NCBI GenBank assembly: GCA_013202535.1
Contig: JABMRP010001414.1
Location: 1 to 17,877, forward strand
Reading direction: 5' to 3'
Origin: Planctomycetota bacterium
GTDB lineage: Bacteria; Planctomycetota; Planctomycetia; Pirellulales; Thermoguttaceae
DNA: 17,877 nucleotides
A program made the translations under genes and the position numbers. Below are positions 5,587 through 15,400 of the stretch, one piece after another; positions within the stretch are counted from its first letter, which is position 1, and each line of letters opens with the position of its first letter. A model generated the notes under the pieces. That model saw nothing but the letters and a program-made list of their open reading frames with translations. It did no database searches and had not been told where the DNA came from.

Positions 5587-6688
5587 TTACTGCTTCTTTC
5601 CCGCCCGCCAACGAAGGAAGGCGTCGAGAAACCCCTGGAGTTCTCCGTCCAGCACGTTATGAAAACTTCCCACCAGGAACCCGGTCCGCGCATCCTTGAC
5701 CCGCTGGTCCGGGTGGAGGAAGTAGTTGCGGATTTGCGAGCCGAACCCCACTTTGGCCATGCCGCTATACCGGGCGGCCTGTTCGGCTTCCCGTTTCTCC
5801 TCCTCGACTCGTGCCAGCCGGGCGCGGAGCATCTTCTGCGCGGTGGCCCGATTCTTATGCTGGCTTCGTTCGTTCTGGCATTGCACGACGATATTGGTCG
5901 GCAGGTGCGTCAGGCGGATGGCGCTGGAGGTCTTGTTGACGTGTTGCCCCCCGGCACCGCTGGCGCGAAACACATCCTCGCGGATATCCTCGCTGCGCAG
6001 TTCGATATCGATCGAGTCGCTCACTTCCGGCGCGACGTCGACCGCGGCGAAGCTCGTCTGCCGCTTGCCTTCGGAGTTGAACGGACTGATGCGCACCAGC
6101 CGGTGCATACCCATCTCGCCTTTGAGGTAACCGTAGGCCATCGGCCCGCGCAGCGCCAAGGTGGCGCTGTTGATGCCCGCCTCTTCGTTGTCCTGCCGAT
6201 CGAGCAGCTCCGTCTTGTAGTCGTTTCGCCCGGCCCAGGCGATGTACATTCGCAACAGCATCTCGGCCCAGTCGTTGGCGTCGGTTCCGCCGTCCCGGGC
6301 GTTGATCGTCAACAGGGCGGCGTTGGAATCCAGGGGACCGTCGAGCAGGGCCTTCAGTTCGAGGGCCTCCAAGGCCTTTTCCAGCCGGTTGAGCTCGGCG
6401 GGAACTTCCGCGGCGAAACTCTCGTCCTCCGCGGCCATCTCGATCATGGCCGACAGATCCTCGACCCCCGAAAGCACTTCTTCCAGCGGCTTGATGATCG
6501 CGCCGGCGCTCTTCAGTTCGGCGACGACTTGCTGCGCCCGCTCCTGGTTGTTCCAGAAATCGGGGGCCGCCATTTGCTCTTCGATGGCCTCGACCCGGGT
6601 TCGTTTGGCAGCGTAGTCAAAGAGAGTCTCGAAGCTGGAGAATGCGCTGTTGAATCAGCTCGGCCCGGTCGGTCAGTTCCTTGTCCAT
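5587..6688 (-). CDS. prfB: Peptide chain release factor 2, expressed by +1 programmed frameshift
   Basis: RF2 recognises UAA and UGA and triggers peptide release on the ribosome. Translation starts at ATG 6688, with GGAG seven bases upstream. It reads 23 codons (MDKELTDRAELIQQ...RDSL) to an in-frame TGA at 6619-6617, and continues one base forward at 6618 (DYAAKRTRVEAIEEQ...). The joined protein has 366 residues, matching the usual RF2 length. The RF2-specific tripeptide SPF is at about 201-203 (RISPFNSEGKRQTS). The catalytic loop GGQ is at about 246-248 (RASGAGGQHVNKTSSAIRLTHLPT), followed by QCQNERSQHKN. The residue two before the GAGGQ segment is Ala, as in most bacteria. It is likely the first gene of the minus-strand cluster down to 3698. 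Confidence 0.95.
6616..6622 (-). promoter_or_regulatory. prfB recoding site (CTTTGAC)
   Basis: The minus strand reads CTT TGA C at codons 23-24 of prfB, the canonical slippery Leu codon plus UGA stop used for autoregulated +1 frameshifting. Low RF2 makes UGA reading slow and lets the ribosome shift. The purine-rich anti-SD stimulator that in E. coli lies just upstream (AGGGGG) is not evident here; the preceding bases are CGAGACTCT. Confidence 0.9.
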
Positions 6689-6730
6689 CGTACTGCTCCA
6701 GAAGAGGGGTCGCGGATTTGCTCAAACGGA

Positions 6731-6759
6731 ATTATAAACACGTTGACCCGGTCGGGGAA
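6731..6759 (-). promoter_or_regulatory. prfB promoter
   Basis: The minus strand carries a perfect TATAAT (6736-6731). Seventeen bases upstream is only TTCCCC (6759-6754), a weak -35. The predicted start near 6724 gives a leader of about 36 bases. The rest of the 309-base gap to mnmA (6689-6997) shows no convincing gene. I could not fix a plus-strand promoter for mnmA there. Confidence 0.45.
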
Positions 6760-6997
6760 GACGGCTGGCGGGTGGATGTCCGCCGTGCCGCTCGGGGGGG
6801 CACGATTCGGGAAACCACACTTCCCACCTCCGACGCGGGCCGATAGACTCGGGTCTGGCGATCCCCCGCTCCCCTTTCTATCGGCTCGCTTGCGGGTCCC
6901 CTGGGTCAAAAAAGCGCTAGGCTTCGTCAGAAAACCGGTACGAGGGCCCTGGGAGGCCGTCGCAGAGGTTGGTTCCGACCCATAGTAACAAAAAGCG

Positions 6998-8095
6998 ATG
7001 GCACGCGTGGTTCTGGCAATGTCCGGCGGCGTCGACAGCAGCGTGGCGGCATGGCTGCTGCGGCAGCAGGGGCACGACGTCATTGGCCTGTTCATGCGGC
7101 ACGGGCAGGCGGTCGACGACGGGTGCGCGATCCCGGCCGACTCCTCACCCCGACGCCAGGGCTGTTGCAGCGCCGCGGACGCCGCCGATGCCCGCCGCGT
7201 GGCCGATCTGCTGGAGATCCCCTTCTACGCGCTGAATTTCGAGAGTGAATTCTCGCGGATTATCGACTATTTCGTCGACCAGTACACGGCCGGGCGGACC
7301 CCCAATCCGTGTATCGTCTGCAATACCTGGCTGAAATTCGGCAAGCTCTTCGAGTATGCCGATAGCGTCGACGCCCAGTACGTGGCCACCGGCCATTACG
7401 CGCGGCTGGAGAAAACCGACGACGGCCCGATGGCCCTCTGTCGCGGCGTCGACCCGGGCAAGGATCAGGCGTACGTGTTGTTCGGGATCGATCGGCGGCG
7501 CCTGGACCGGCTGCTGTTTCCCGTCGGTACGCACCACAAGGAAGAAATCCGCCGCATCGCCACCGAGCTCGGATTGCAGGTGGCCGAGAAGCCCGACAGC
7601 CAGGAGATCTGCTTCGTGCCCGACCAGGACCACGCGAGATTTATCCGCCGGCGCCGCCGGGGAATCGACACGTCGGGCGAGATCGTCACAACCGACGGCA
7701 CGGTCGTCGGCCGGCACGACGGCATCGAACGTTTTACCATCGGCCAGCGCAAGGGGCTCGGCGTGGCGCTGGGCGAACCGCGTTACGTGGTGCGATTGGA
7801 TGTCGCGTCGCGGCGCGTGGTGATCGGCACGCACGACGAATTGGCCTGCGGTGAACTGACCGCCGCGGAAGTCAACTGGCTGGTCGATCCGCCGGACGTT
7901 CCGCTGCGATGCCAGGTGAAGATTCGCTATCGTAGCCAGCCGGTCGCCGCGATCGTCGAGCCGCTTGATGGCAACCGTTTTCGCGCCCGACTGGACGAAC
8001 CCCGTCACGGCGTCGCCCCGGGCCAGGCCGCCGTCTGTTACCAAGGCGACCGGGTGTTGGGCGGTGGGTGGATTGAGGATTTCGAGCCAAGTTAG
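6998..8095 (+). CDS. mnmA: tRNA-specific 2-thiouridylase MnmA
   Basis: MnmA uses ATP and a relayed persulfide sulfur to thiolate U34 of Lys, Glu and Gln tRNAs in the cytoplasm. The 365-residue protein opens with the PP-loop SGGVDSS (9-15). The two catalytic cysteines are at C105 (in TPNPCIVC) and C205 (in DSQEICFVPD). Between them are TGHYA and GKDQAYVLFGI, both typical of the family, and FTIGQRKGLGV marks the central domain. The C-terminal beta-barrel ends near GGGWIEDFEPS. An extra loop (about 34-60) with GCCSAADAADARRVAD matches the longer MnmA variants. ATG 6998 fits the family N-terminus exactly, although no good Shine-Dalgarno precedes it. It is followed 21 bases later by a small membrane-protein gene and diverges from prfB. 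Confidence 0.95.
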   Translation: MARVVLAMSGGVDSSVAAWLLRQQGHDVIGLFMRHGQAVDDGCAIPADSSPRRQGCCSAADAADARRVADLLEIPFYALNFESEFSRIIDYFVDQYTAGRTPNPCIVCNTWLKFGKLFEYADSVDAQYVATGHYARLEKTDDGPMALCRGVDPGKDQAYVLFGIDRRRLDRLLFPVGTHHKEEIRRIATELGLQVAEKPDSQEICFVPDQDHARFIRRRRRGIDTSGEIVTTDGTVVGRHDGIERFTIGQRKGLGVALGEPRYVVRLDVASRRVVIGTHDELACGELTAAEVNWLVDPPDVPLRCQVKIRYRSQPVAAIVEPLDGNRFRARLDEPRHGVAPGQAAVCYQGDRVLGGGWIEDFEPS

Positions 8096-8116
8096 ATCCC
8101 CAGACCGAGGTTTCCC

Positions 8117-8566
8117 ATGCCATACATCCACAAGCAAACCGGGGCGCTTCACTACGTCCTCTACCTATCGGCCGTTGCGTTTCTCATCGGCGCGTGGCTC
8201 TTGCAAGAAGAGCCCCCGGCGATATATATTTTCTCCGGCACGGCGGCGCTGGTGGCCGTCTGCGGCTTGGGATTCCACCACTTGACCGTTCGCGACGACG
8301 GCGACCACCTGACGCTTCGCTACGGGCCCTTGCCGCTTTTCTCCAAGCGAATCTCCTACGCCGACATAACGGCCGTCGAGGCGAGTCGCTCGTCGATTAT
8401 CGACGGCTGGGGGATTCACTACGCACCGGGCCGCGGGTGGACGTACAACCTCTGGGGCCGCGACTGCGCAAAGATCACCCTCGGCCGCCGCGTCATCCGC
8501 GTCGGCACCGACGACGTGAAGAATCTCGTGGCCTTCCTGCAAAAGAAGATCCGCCAGACCGTTTAG
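8117..8566 (+). CDS. Small membrane protein with PH-like domain
   Basis: The 149-residue protein starts at ATG 8117 with GAGG six bases upstream. Two transmembrane helices occupy about 12-29 (HYVLYLSAVAFLIGAWLL) and 35-53 (AIYIFSGTAALVAVCGLGF). The rest is a strand-rich cytoplasmic domain: LTVRDDGDHLTLRYGPLPLFSKRISYADITAVEASRS, then GWGIHYAPGRGWTYNLWGRDCAKITLGRRVIRVGTDDVKNLVAFLQ. The order of a strand pair, RISYADI, a G.R.W...G hairpin and a final D....L..FL helix resembles bacterial PH-like domains (bPH). Function is unknown. It lies 21 bases after mnmA and is probably cotranscribed, which need not imply a shared role. Confidence 0.65.
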   Translation: MPYIHKQTGALHYVLYLSAVAFLIGAWLLQEEPPAIYIFSGTAALVAVCGLGFHHLTVRDDGDHLTLRYGPLPLFSKRISYADITAVEASRSSIIDGWGIHYAPGRGWTYNLWGRDCAKITLGRRVIRVGTDDVKNLVAFLQKKIRQTV

Positions 8567-8576
8567 AGGGGAGCTG

Positions 8577-8594
8577 CCGGTCGCAGGCGACGGG
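8577..8594. terminator. Hairpin between convergent genes, possible two-way terminator
   Basis: GTCGC and GCGAC flank a 2-base loop and the stem extends outward through CC/GG past one mismatch. It lies in the 36-base gap between the stops of the 8117 and 8603 genes. There is no U-tract on either side, so the call is tentative. Confidence 0.3.
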
Positions 8595-8602
8595 AACGGC
8601 AT

Positions 8603-11600
8603 TTACGTACTCAGACGGTAGGCAAACACCTCGCCGCGGCACTTCAGGAGTACCCGGCCGTCCTCGATTACGATCGGCTCGCGGTGCATGACCTTGCCGG
8701 ATTCGTCCAACGCTTCGACGTGCGTTGGCTGGGGTAATTGCCAAGGCAACTTGTCCCAGTGGATCGCGACGCTGAACTCCGGAGCATGCGATCCCGGTAG
8801 AGGCGTAACTATCAGCACCTCGCCCTGCCTGCTCAGGCGACATCCGCCGAACGTCGTGACCGGGCCGAAATCGATCGGCCGGTTCCGCGGATTCCATCGG
8901 GCGAGAAACGGGTCGGGCTGCGGCTGGTGGACGGTCCACGCGACCCGATCGGCCATCTCCGGGGCGTCCTTTACGAGGATCGTGCCCAGGCGGATCCGGG
9001 CCTCGCCGTCGTCGGGGCCGGAGAGTCGCAACCGCTGCCCATCGCTACGACGGTAGATGCCCGCGCGGAGTTCCCACGTCGCGCCCGGCTCGACGTCCTC
9101 GGGCAGATAGAAGAAAGCCGACGCGGCGAACGCGCCTTGCCGGTCGTCGGCAAACGTGCCCGGTACGTGGACCGCCTGGAACGGGATCTCCCCGCCGGCG
9201 TCTTCGTGGTTGGCGTCTTCGCCCGTATCGCAGAAGTGGAAGAAGGGCGTCCAACCGGCGGGGATCGGCTCCTCGGCCTGCCACTTCAAAGTGAACTGGA
9301 ACTTTCGCCCGGCGGTGTGCTGGAGCTTCTCCACCGAAAGCCGGATCGGCAGCGCCCCGTCGACGACTTGCCGGCCGTTGACGTAAACGTGGCGTGGCGA
9401 ATGGGCCGATTCGGTGAGGATGCCGCTGCGTCGAGTCAAGGAACTCTCGACTCGGCCCGTTTCGGTCGGCACCTGGGCGAGGAACCCGTACTGCGGCAGC
9501 GTGCGGCTTCGGCCGTCGGCGTCGATCACGTCCCAGTCGCTCGCGCCCCGGTTGACCCAAACGTGTCCGCCGCCGCTCCAGCGAACGTGTTGCCGGTGCA
9601 GGTCGCCGTCGGCAAACTCGACCGACTCGATCCGCCGTAAGGCCAGCGCCCGCATCAACTCGGCGGTGAGCCAATACTTGCGAACGACGTCGCGGTTAAA
9701 GGGCCGGGGGACCATGGTCGGATGGCCGGTGAGCACTTCGGTCGCGAGGTAATCGTCGCTGTAGATGCCGTGCAAGCGGCCGTCGAGCCCGGCCTGGTAG
9801 CGGCCCGAGTAGCCGGCCCCATGCAGAACGAAGCGGTCGTGATGCGCCGCGTCGAACCAGGGGATCCGCTCCGCATCCTCGCACTTCCAATCCCACAACG
9901 CCCAGCGGTAATGTCCATCGCCCACCGGCGGGCCGACCCGAAGGTGGTTGGTCTGCGCGCCGTCGAGCCAGCCGATCAACTGATCGTGGCCGCTCTCGGA
10001 GATTTGCGGCGCGTCGTTGCCCTGCAATTGGCGAATCCAGGCAAACTGTTCACCCCAGACCTTGCGCGTGGCGGCCGCTTCGTGGAACTGTCCGTCGAAG
10101 GTCCAGTAGTCGTAAGGGCGGATGCTCGACCAGACGTCGATGAAGTAGGCCGTGGGAGCGAGGTTCTTCTGAATCGTCTGCAGATTGGGCTTGAGAAACG
10201 GCTCGATCCGATCGGCCCGATAGCGATACGATCGGGCGTCGCGCCCCTCGTTGAGCCACGCCTTGACCGGTTCGCCGCCGGCGTTGAACGCGACGATGTC
10301 TTCGTAGGAAAAGCCCTCGGCGTCGGGGTAGAAGTCGATGTAGTTGTCGTGCAGCGCAATCGGCACCTCGGCTTCCTTGCAGGCGGCGATCAGGTCCTTC
10401 ATTTCTTCCGGCGTGCCGAGGCCCGGGTTGGGCGGATAGATCTCGGGCAGGCGGTAATCGTAACCCCATCGCTGCCAGTTATGCCAGATAACCATCGAGT
10501 CGGTTAGCCCGTAGCGAAACGCTCGCCGCAGCGCGTCGGCGCTTTCCTGATACCGTCCGCCCCAGAGGTCAAACACAAACCGCCCGGCCGCGCCGGCAAC
10601 GCCGCCGGCCGCTTCCAGCCCGTTGGTGTCGTGCCAGATGCGAACGGCCTCCCAGACGTTGTCGGCGGGAACGAACGTGAGCGTGGCGGTGCCCGAGGTG
10701 TGCAGCGAGAAATGCCGCTCGGCCGGGGTAATGTGCAGCGCCGTCGGTGGCGCGTCGACGCCTTGTAGTAGCGACGGTCCTTCGGCGAAATCGAAGCCCA
10801 CCATCGACGTGGCCATGCGATGTCCGTCGAAACCCAGTCGATACGCCCCGGGGTGGCGAACCACGTTGCCGTGCCCGGCGTAGACTTGCGCCAGCTCGTG
10901 GCTCCACGGGCCGGTGGCCAACTCCTCCAATCGCACGACGCGCCAAGGTTGGACCGGCGGCGTGTTTTCGAGTTGGAACTTCGCCCGCAACACGCCCTGC
11001 TCGACCCACAGTCGACCTACTACATCGAACGGGCCGTCAGGGCTCTGGAAACGGTGACGCACCTGCCGGCCGGAGTCGCACGGCTCGTCTTCCACCTTCT
11101 GCAACAAGATCGGCGAACGCATATCGTCGATCCGGCCACCCAACACGCGCACTTCGAATCCGCGGAAGTAGAGCCGCTCTTTCCCGTCGCAAAAGCCGAC
11201 GACCGCATCGAGCAGCCCGCGGCGGCCCGGCCAGAGACGCACTTCGGTCTGCTTCGACTCGCAGACGGTCGTTCCCAGCACTTGCGAGCCCCGGTCGTCG
11301 TTGGGAGGGAACGGCAGCGGAGGCTGTGGGAAACCGACGACCAGCACCGGCTCGGCCCAGAAGGATTGGTCCCAGCCGGTGTTATTCTTCGGGCCCGGGT
11401 GCGATTCCAACTGCAGGCGGACGCTCTGACCGGCAAACCGGCTCAGGTCGGTCGCTCGCGGGTCCCAGGTCTTCGTGGCCGTGTGATGCTCATAAATGAT
11501 TTCCCCCAACTGCCCGTCCGGTGCGTCCAGCGGCGCCACGCGCACGCGAAACGTCACGCCGTCGCTTTGGCCGGTCGGCGTCATGCCCAGGTAGAACAGC

Positions 11601-12331
11601 AGTCTCAACGGCTTCGTCTCGGGTAATACGAGCGGGAATTCCACCCAGGCCGTACCGATGTGGCCGTCGCGCCATGGCGGATGGATCGCCACCGTCTGTC
11701 GCGGCACGCCATCGAGCGTTTCGGATCGGATGCCGAAGCTGCCGCCGTTTCGTGCTTCGGAGCCTTGCCAGCCGACCGGCATGGTCTTCGGTTCCTCGCC
11801 GAACTCCTGCACGACCGCCCGATAGACGGGCAACCGCCCCAAGGCCAACTGACCCGCGTCCGGCAGTCGAAACGGTTGCCACCGGACGGTTCGCGGCGCC
11901 CGAGGTTGCTGGGGAAATGTGGTTTCCAGAACCAGGACAGGGTGGGCCGTGTGCTCTTGCCCGTGCCACGAAAACCTGGCAAACGCATGGATCGGGTAAT
12001 GGGCCCGGTAAGTCCCTTCGCCGGCGGTGACGGTGAACTCGTACGTCGCTTTACCGCCACCGAGTACCGCAAACGGAACCGCTTCACTCGGTTCGGCCCG
12101 CCATCGGTCGATTACGCCAAGCCGAAGCGTGCCCTGGAGTTTCTCGTCGCCGGAGTTCTCGATCACCACGCGCACCGGCCGCGGCACGTCGATTTCAGCC
12201 ACTTCCTCCGGTCCCTCGATCCGCACCGAAAGCGGCCCCACCGTATCGACCGGCCGATTGTAGGCCGACAGCGGCGCGGCAAGAAAGACAACAAGCAGAA
12301 ACGGGCAGACGATGCGGCGCGGCGCGAACAT
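8603..12331 (-). CDS. Very large secreted protein with glycosidase-like TIM barrel
   Basis: The protein has 1242 residues. Residues 1-23 are a signal peptide (FLLVVFLAAPLSA|YN). About 34-135 form an Ig-like/NEW3-type beta domain (LSVRIEGPEEV...VVIENSGDEKLQG). About 150-335 look like a lectin-type jelly roll. About 350-560 form a further beta-rich domain of the kind that precedes barrels in GH36/GH101-type enzymes. From about 605 to 900 a barrel-like region runs: DSMVIWHNWQRWGYDYR, then VPIALHDNYIDFYPDAEGF, then APTAYFIDVWSSIRPYDYW, then QISESGHDQLIGWLDG. In that clan a catalytic Asp sits at the end of a strand, as D732 (YFIDVW) does, with E779 a candidate acid/base. The C-terminal third is beta-rich. 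Family membership (GH101/DUF5696-like) and substrate are inferences. A promoter lies at 12375-12403. Confidence 0.5.
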   Translation of the reverse strand: MFAPRRIVCPFLLVVFLAAPLSAYNRPVDTVGPLSVRIEGPEEVAEIDVPRPVRVVIENSGDEKLQGTLRLGVIDRWRAEPSEAVPFAVLGGGKATYEFTVTAGEGTYRAHYPIHAFARFSWHGQEHTAHPVLVLETTFPQQPRAPRTVRWQPFRLPDAGQLALGRLPVYRAVVQEFGEEPKTMPVGWQGSEARNGGSFGIRSETLDGVPRQTVAIHPPWRDGHIGTAWVEFPLVLPETKPLRLLFYLGMTPTGQSDGVTFRVRVAPLDAPDGQLGEIIYEHHTATKTWDPRATDLSRFAGQSVRLQLESHPGPKNNTGWDQSFWAEPVLVVGFPQPPLPFPPNDDRGSQVLGTTVCESKQTEVRLWPGRRGLLDAVVGFCDGKERLYFRGFEVRVLGGRIDDMRSPILLQKVEDEPCDSGRQVRHRFQSPDGPFDVVGRLWVEQGVLRAKFQLENTPPVQPWRVVRLEELATGPWSHELAQVYAGHGNVVRHPGAYRLGFDGHRMATSMVGFDFAEGPSLLQGVDAPPTALHITPAERHFSLHTSGTATLTFVPADNVWEAVRIWHDTNGLEAAGGVAGAAGRFVFDLWGGRYQESADALRRAFRYGLTDSMVIWHNWQRWGYDYRLPEIYPPNPGLGTPEEMKDLIAACKEAEVPIALHDNYIDFYPDAEGFSYEDIVAFNAGGEPVKAWLNEGRDARSYRYRADRIEPFLKPNLQTIQKNLAPTAYFIDVWSSIRPYDYWTFDGQFHEAAATRKVWGEQFAWIRQLQGNDAPQISESGHDQLIGWLDGAQTNHLRVGPPVGDGHYRWALWDWKCEDAERIPWFDAAHHDRFVLHGAGYSGRYQAGLDGRLHGIYSDDYLATEVLTGHPTMVPRPFNRDVVRKYWLTAELMRALALRRIESVEFADGDLHRQHVRWSGGGHVWVNRGASDWDVIDADGRSRTLPQYGFLAQVPTETGRVESSLTRRSGILTESAHSPRHVYVNGRQVVDGALPIRLSVEKLQHTAGRKFQFTLKWQAEEPIPAGWTPFFHFCDTGEDANHEDAGGEIPFQAVHVPGTFADDRQGAFAASAFFYLPEDVEPGATWELRAGIYRRSDGQRLRLSGPDDGEARIRLGTILVKDAPEMADRVAWTVHQPQPDPFLARWNPRNRPIDFGPVTTFGGCRLSRQGEVLIVTPLPGSHAPEFSVAIHWDKLPWQLPQPTHVEALDESGKVMHREPIVIEDGRVLLKCRGEVFAYRLST

Positions 12332-12374
12332 GGCTTGCGTACCTTACGTTGGGGGATGCGAACTGATCGCGCCC

Positions 12375-12403
12375 ATCGTACGCCGCCGGTGCCGCCGTGG
12401 CAA
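12375..12403 (-). promoter_or_regulatory. Candidate promoter for the barrel protein
   Basis: On the minus strand TTGCCA (12403-12398, five of six) is followed after 17 bases by TACGAT (12380-12375, four of six). The start would fall near 12368. AAGG at 12345-12342, ten bases before the ATG, is the likely ribosome site. Confidence 0.45.
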
Positions 12404-12422
12404 GCGATCACTTCCCCATCAG

Positions 12423-12441
12423 CCCCCGGCTTTGCCGGGGG
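12423..12441 (-). terminator. GC-rich hairpin after the SdrD-B gene
   Basis: CCCCCGGC and GCCGGGGG form an uninterrupted 8-bp stem around a 3-base loop, beginning 24 bases past the stop of the minus-strand SdrD-B gene. No U-tract follows on that strand. It lies just upstream of the barrel-protein promoter and so separates the two units. Confidence 0.5.
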
Positions 12442-12464
12442 GCGAACTCAATTCACACCCGGCG

Positions 12465-15400
12465 TCAAGGTGCCGGCGTCCGCGGCTGCGATGCCACTTT
12501 CATGGGCATTTCGCCCAACACGGCGATCTCGTCGATGCCGTCGCCGTTGAAATCGCCGGCTACGGGCAAGTCGCCCGGCTGGCCCAGCTCGAAGAGCTTG
12601 TCGTGGGCGTCGACGATTTGGTTGCCGTCGCCGTCGACGTACAGCGCACCGTCGCGATAGACGGCCGGGTCGTCGATGCCGTCGCCGTCGAAATCGCCGA
12701 CCACGGGCCGATCACCGGCGGCGCCGTAGCGAACCACCGCATCGTCGGCGCTCCAGCGGCCGTCGCCGTCGACGTCCAGTTTCCAGGTCCCGTCGCGGAA
12801 AATGCCGACCGTGGCGATTCCGTCGCCGTTGAAATCGCCGCTCACCGGCACGTCGCTGGAGATGCCGAACTGGAAGACATGGTCGATCAGGTCGGCGCGC
12901 AGGTCACCCTCGGCGGCCCGCTTCATGGTGCGCCACCCCAAGGCCGATTCCAACGCATCGGGTGGGATGTTCTTATAGCGCGGGGCCGGCTCGTTCTGGG
13001 CGTCGGGTAATCCCGGCTCGACGGACACCGCCTGCATGTCGCCGACCCAAGCCGGGCCGAAGATGCCGATATCCGTCTTCCCGTCACCGTCCCAATCGCC
13101 GGTTACGGGCAGGTCGCCGAAGCCTCCGAGTAAGGCCCAAAGATCCTCGGGATCCCACCGCCGGTTGCCGTTGATGTCGACAAACCACTGCCCATCGATA
13201 AACACGCCGATTTCGGAAACCCCGTCGCCGTTGAAGTCGCCGGCCACGGGCACGCTGCCGGCCAGCCCGAACACGGCTTCGACGGGGCGGCCTTGCGACG
13301 CGTCGTACAACATCCAGTGAGTCTGATCGAGCGCTTCGCCGGACCAGGCGACCGGATTGAAGAGCGGATTGTCCTGTCCGACCAGTCCTTCGGTGCCGCC
13401 CTCTTGTTGGCGTGGATACCCTCCGTTGACGACACTCAGATGCCACGTATAGCCCGGGTCGCCACCGCCTCCGACCGTGCCGCCGAGAAACGGCGCCATG
13501 ACCTGCGGCGGTGCTGGTATGTACCGCACCTGGGGCGGATCCGGAATGAACGGCGTCGGGGGTGGCGGCGGCGGAGGCGGCGGAGGTGGCGGTGGCGGGG
13601 GTGGCGGCGGCGGAGGAAGCTCGGTCATCCGCAATTCGCTGAAGTTGTACGACTGGCCCGCGTCGCCCGACCCGAGCCGAACGAGCAGAATCGCATCGTC
13701 CTTCGGGTCGATCGCCAGCTTGTTCAAGATCAGCGGACTGACCGGCTCGTGTTTGTTGACGGCGGTTCCACCTTCGGAGCCGGGTGTGTCGATGCCGTCG
13801 ACGTACAGGTCTGGATGGAGTTGGACGATCGAGTAAATGCCCGGCTTGAGGTTCGTAAATTCGTAGTACCCGGCGGCGTTGGTCACGGTGGTGATTTCCC
13901 GACCAAGGGCATCCGTCACCGGCCTGCCCGCCTCGTCGCACAGGTGCAGGGTCACGCCCGGGATGGGTGTGTCATCGGTGGTGAACTTGCCGTCGCGGAC
14001 ATCGGCCGGCTCGGGCGCCGCCTCGCCCTCCTCCAAGACGATGGTCGGCCCGTCCTGGAAAACGTAGCCGGAGATACTCGCGGGAATCAGTTCGGTGAAA
14101 TCGTAGCTGATCCCGTCGACTCCCGGTCCCAACGACACCTTCTCGAACTTGTCGTTGGCCGGCAACCCGCCTTCGGAGCCCAGGTAGTCGGGGCCGTCGT
14201 AGTATCCGCCGGGCTGTTTTTCTTCGACACCATACACGCCCGGCATGAGCCGATCGAAGCGGTACTCACCCGCGGCGTTGGTTACGGTAGACAGGGTTTG
14301 AACGCCGCCGGCATCCAGCAGGTAAACGGTTTCGCCGGCCAGGGTCGGTTCGCCGGGATCGACCATGCCGTTGTCGTTGGTGTCGATGTAGACGTGGCCG
14401 CTGATGCTGGCCGGGCGAATCTCGCCGAAGTTGTAGAATTCCCCCGAGACACCGGGATTCAGTTGCGCGCCGGTAATCGCATCGTCCGGAAATTCGGCCG
14501 TGCTGCCGGCCGTGCCAAAGGCCGTACCCGGCGTATCGAGGCTGTCGAGGTACGCCCCCGGGTGCGTTTCGCCCACGCCATATACGCCGGGATCCAGGCC
14601 CTTAAACTCGTAGTAACCCGAGGCGTTGGAATACGTGGTCTTGGTCGTGGGATTTCCGAACTGGTCGAGCAGCGTCAGCATGACGCCGGGGATTGGCGCG
14701 TCGTCCTTGCCGAAGGTGCCGTTAAGATTCTCGTCGGAATAGACGTAACCGGAGATCGAGGCGGTCTCCAACTCGCAGAAATCGTAGCCGGTGGCCGCCA
14801 CACCCGAGGCGAGCACAATGTTGGCGATCTCGTCGGTCGGCACCAACACGCCAAGGGCCGTGCCGACGTGGTCGCCGCCGTCGACGTATTGCGTGGGATG
14901 GATCTCCTCGACCCGATAGGTGCCGGGCTCCAGATCGACGAACGAATACTCGCCCTTGAAGTCGGTCGTCGTGGTGGCCTTCAGGGTTACCGCATCTTCC
15001 CAAAGGTTGATCGTCACCCCCGGCAAGAGCAGGTCGCCCGTGGTGTACTGGCAATTGCCGTCGCGATCGACGATCACCCGGCCGCTGATACTGCTGGGTA
15101 GCAGTTCGCCGAAGTTGTACTCTCGGGCGTTTTGCCCGCCGGCCAGCGAGAACCCGTCGATCCGGTCGCCCGGCGGCGGATTGTCGGCCGCGCCCTTGGC
15201 GGTACCCGGCGTGTCGATCCCGTCGATGTACGGTATGGGCTGTATGGGCTGGACCTCCTCGGCGTAGTAATCGCCCGGGTAGAGATTTTCGACCAGCCAC
15301 GAACCGTCGGCCTCGGTAAACACCTTCCTGGGACCGGGAGGCATGGGGCCATAGCCGTTCATGCGGATTGGCAGGTGGATCTCCACACCGCCGATGCCCG

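Noticed and set aside
5536..6846. 436-codon plus-strand frame
   Set aside because: It lies opposite prfB, whose GGQ and SPF motifs and frameshift site leave no doubt about the coding strand.
6689..6997. Small genes or a clear mnmA promoter in the prfB-mnmA gap
   Set aside because: Open frames here lack ribosome sites and protein-like sequence. No plus-strand -35/-10 pair at proper spacing was convincing.
7145..8152. 335-codon minus-strand frame
   Set aside because: It lies opposite mnmA, which has all its catalytic motifs.
13293..15101. 602-codon open frame on the plus strand
   Set aside because: It mirrors the SdrD-B repeats. Its residues are compositionally odd, with no coherent domain and no ribosome site.
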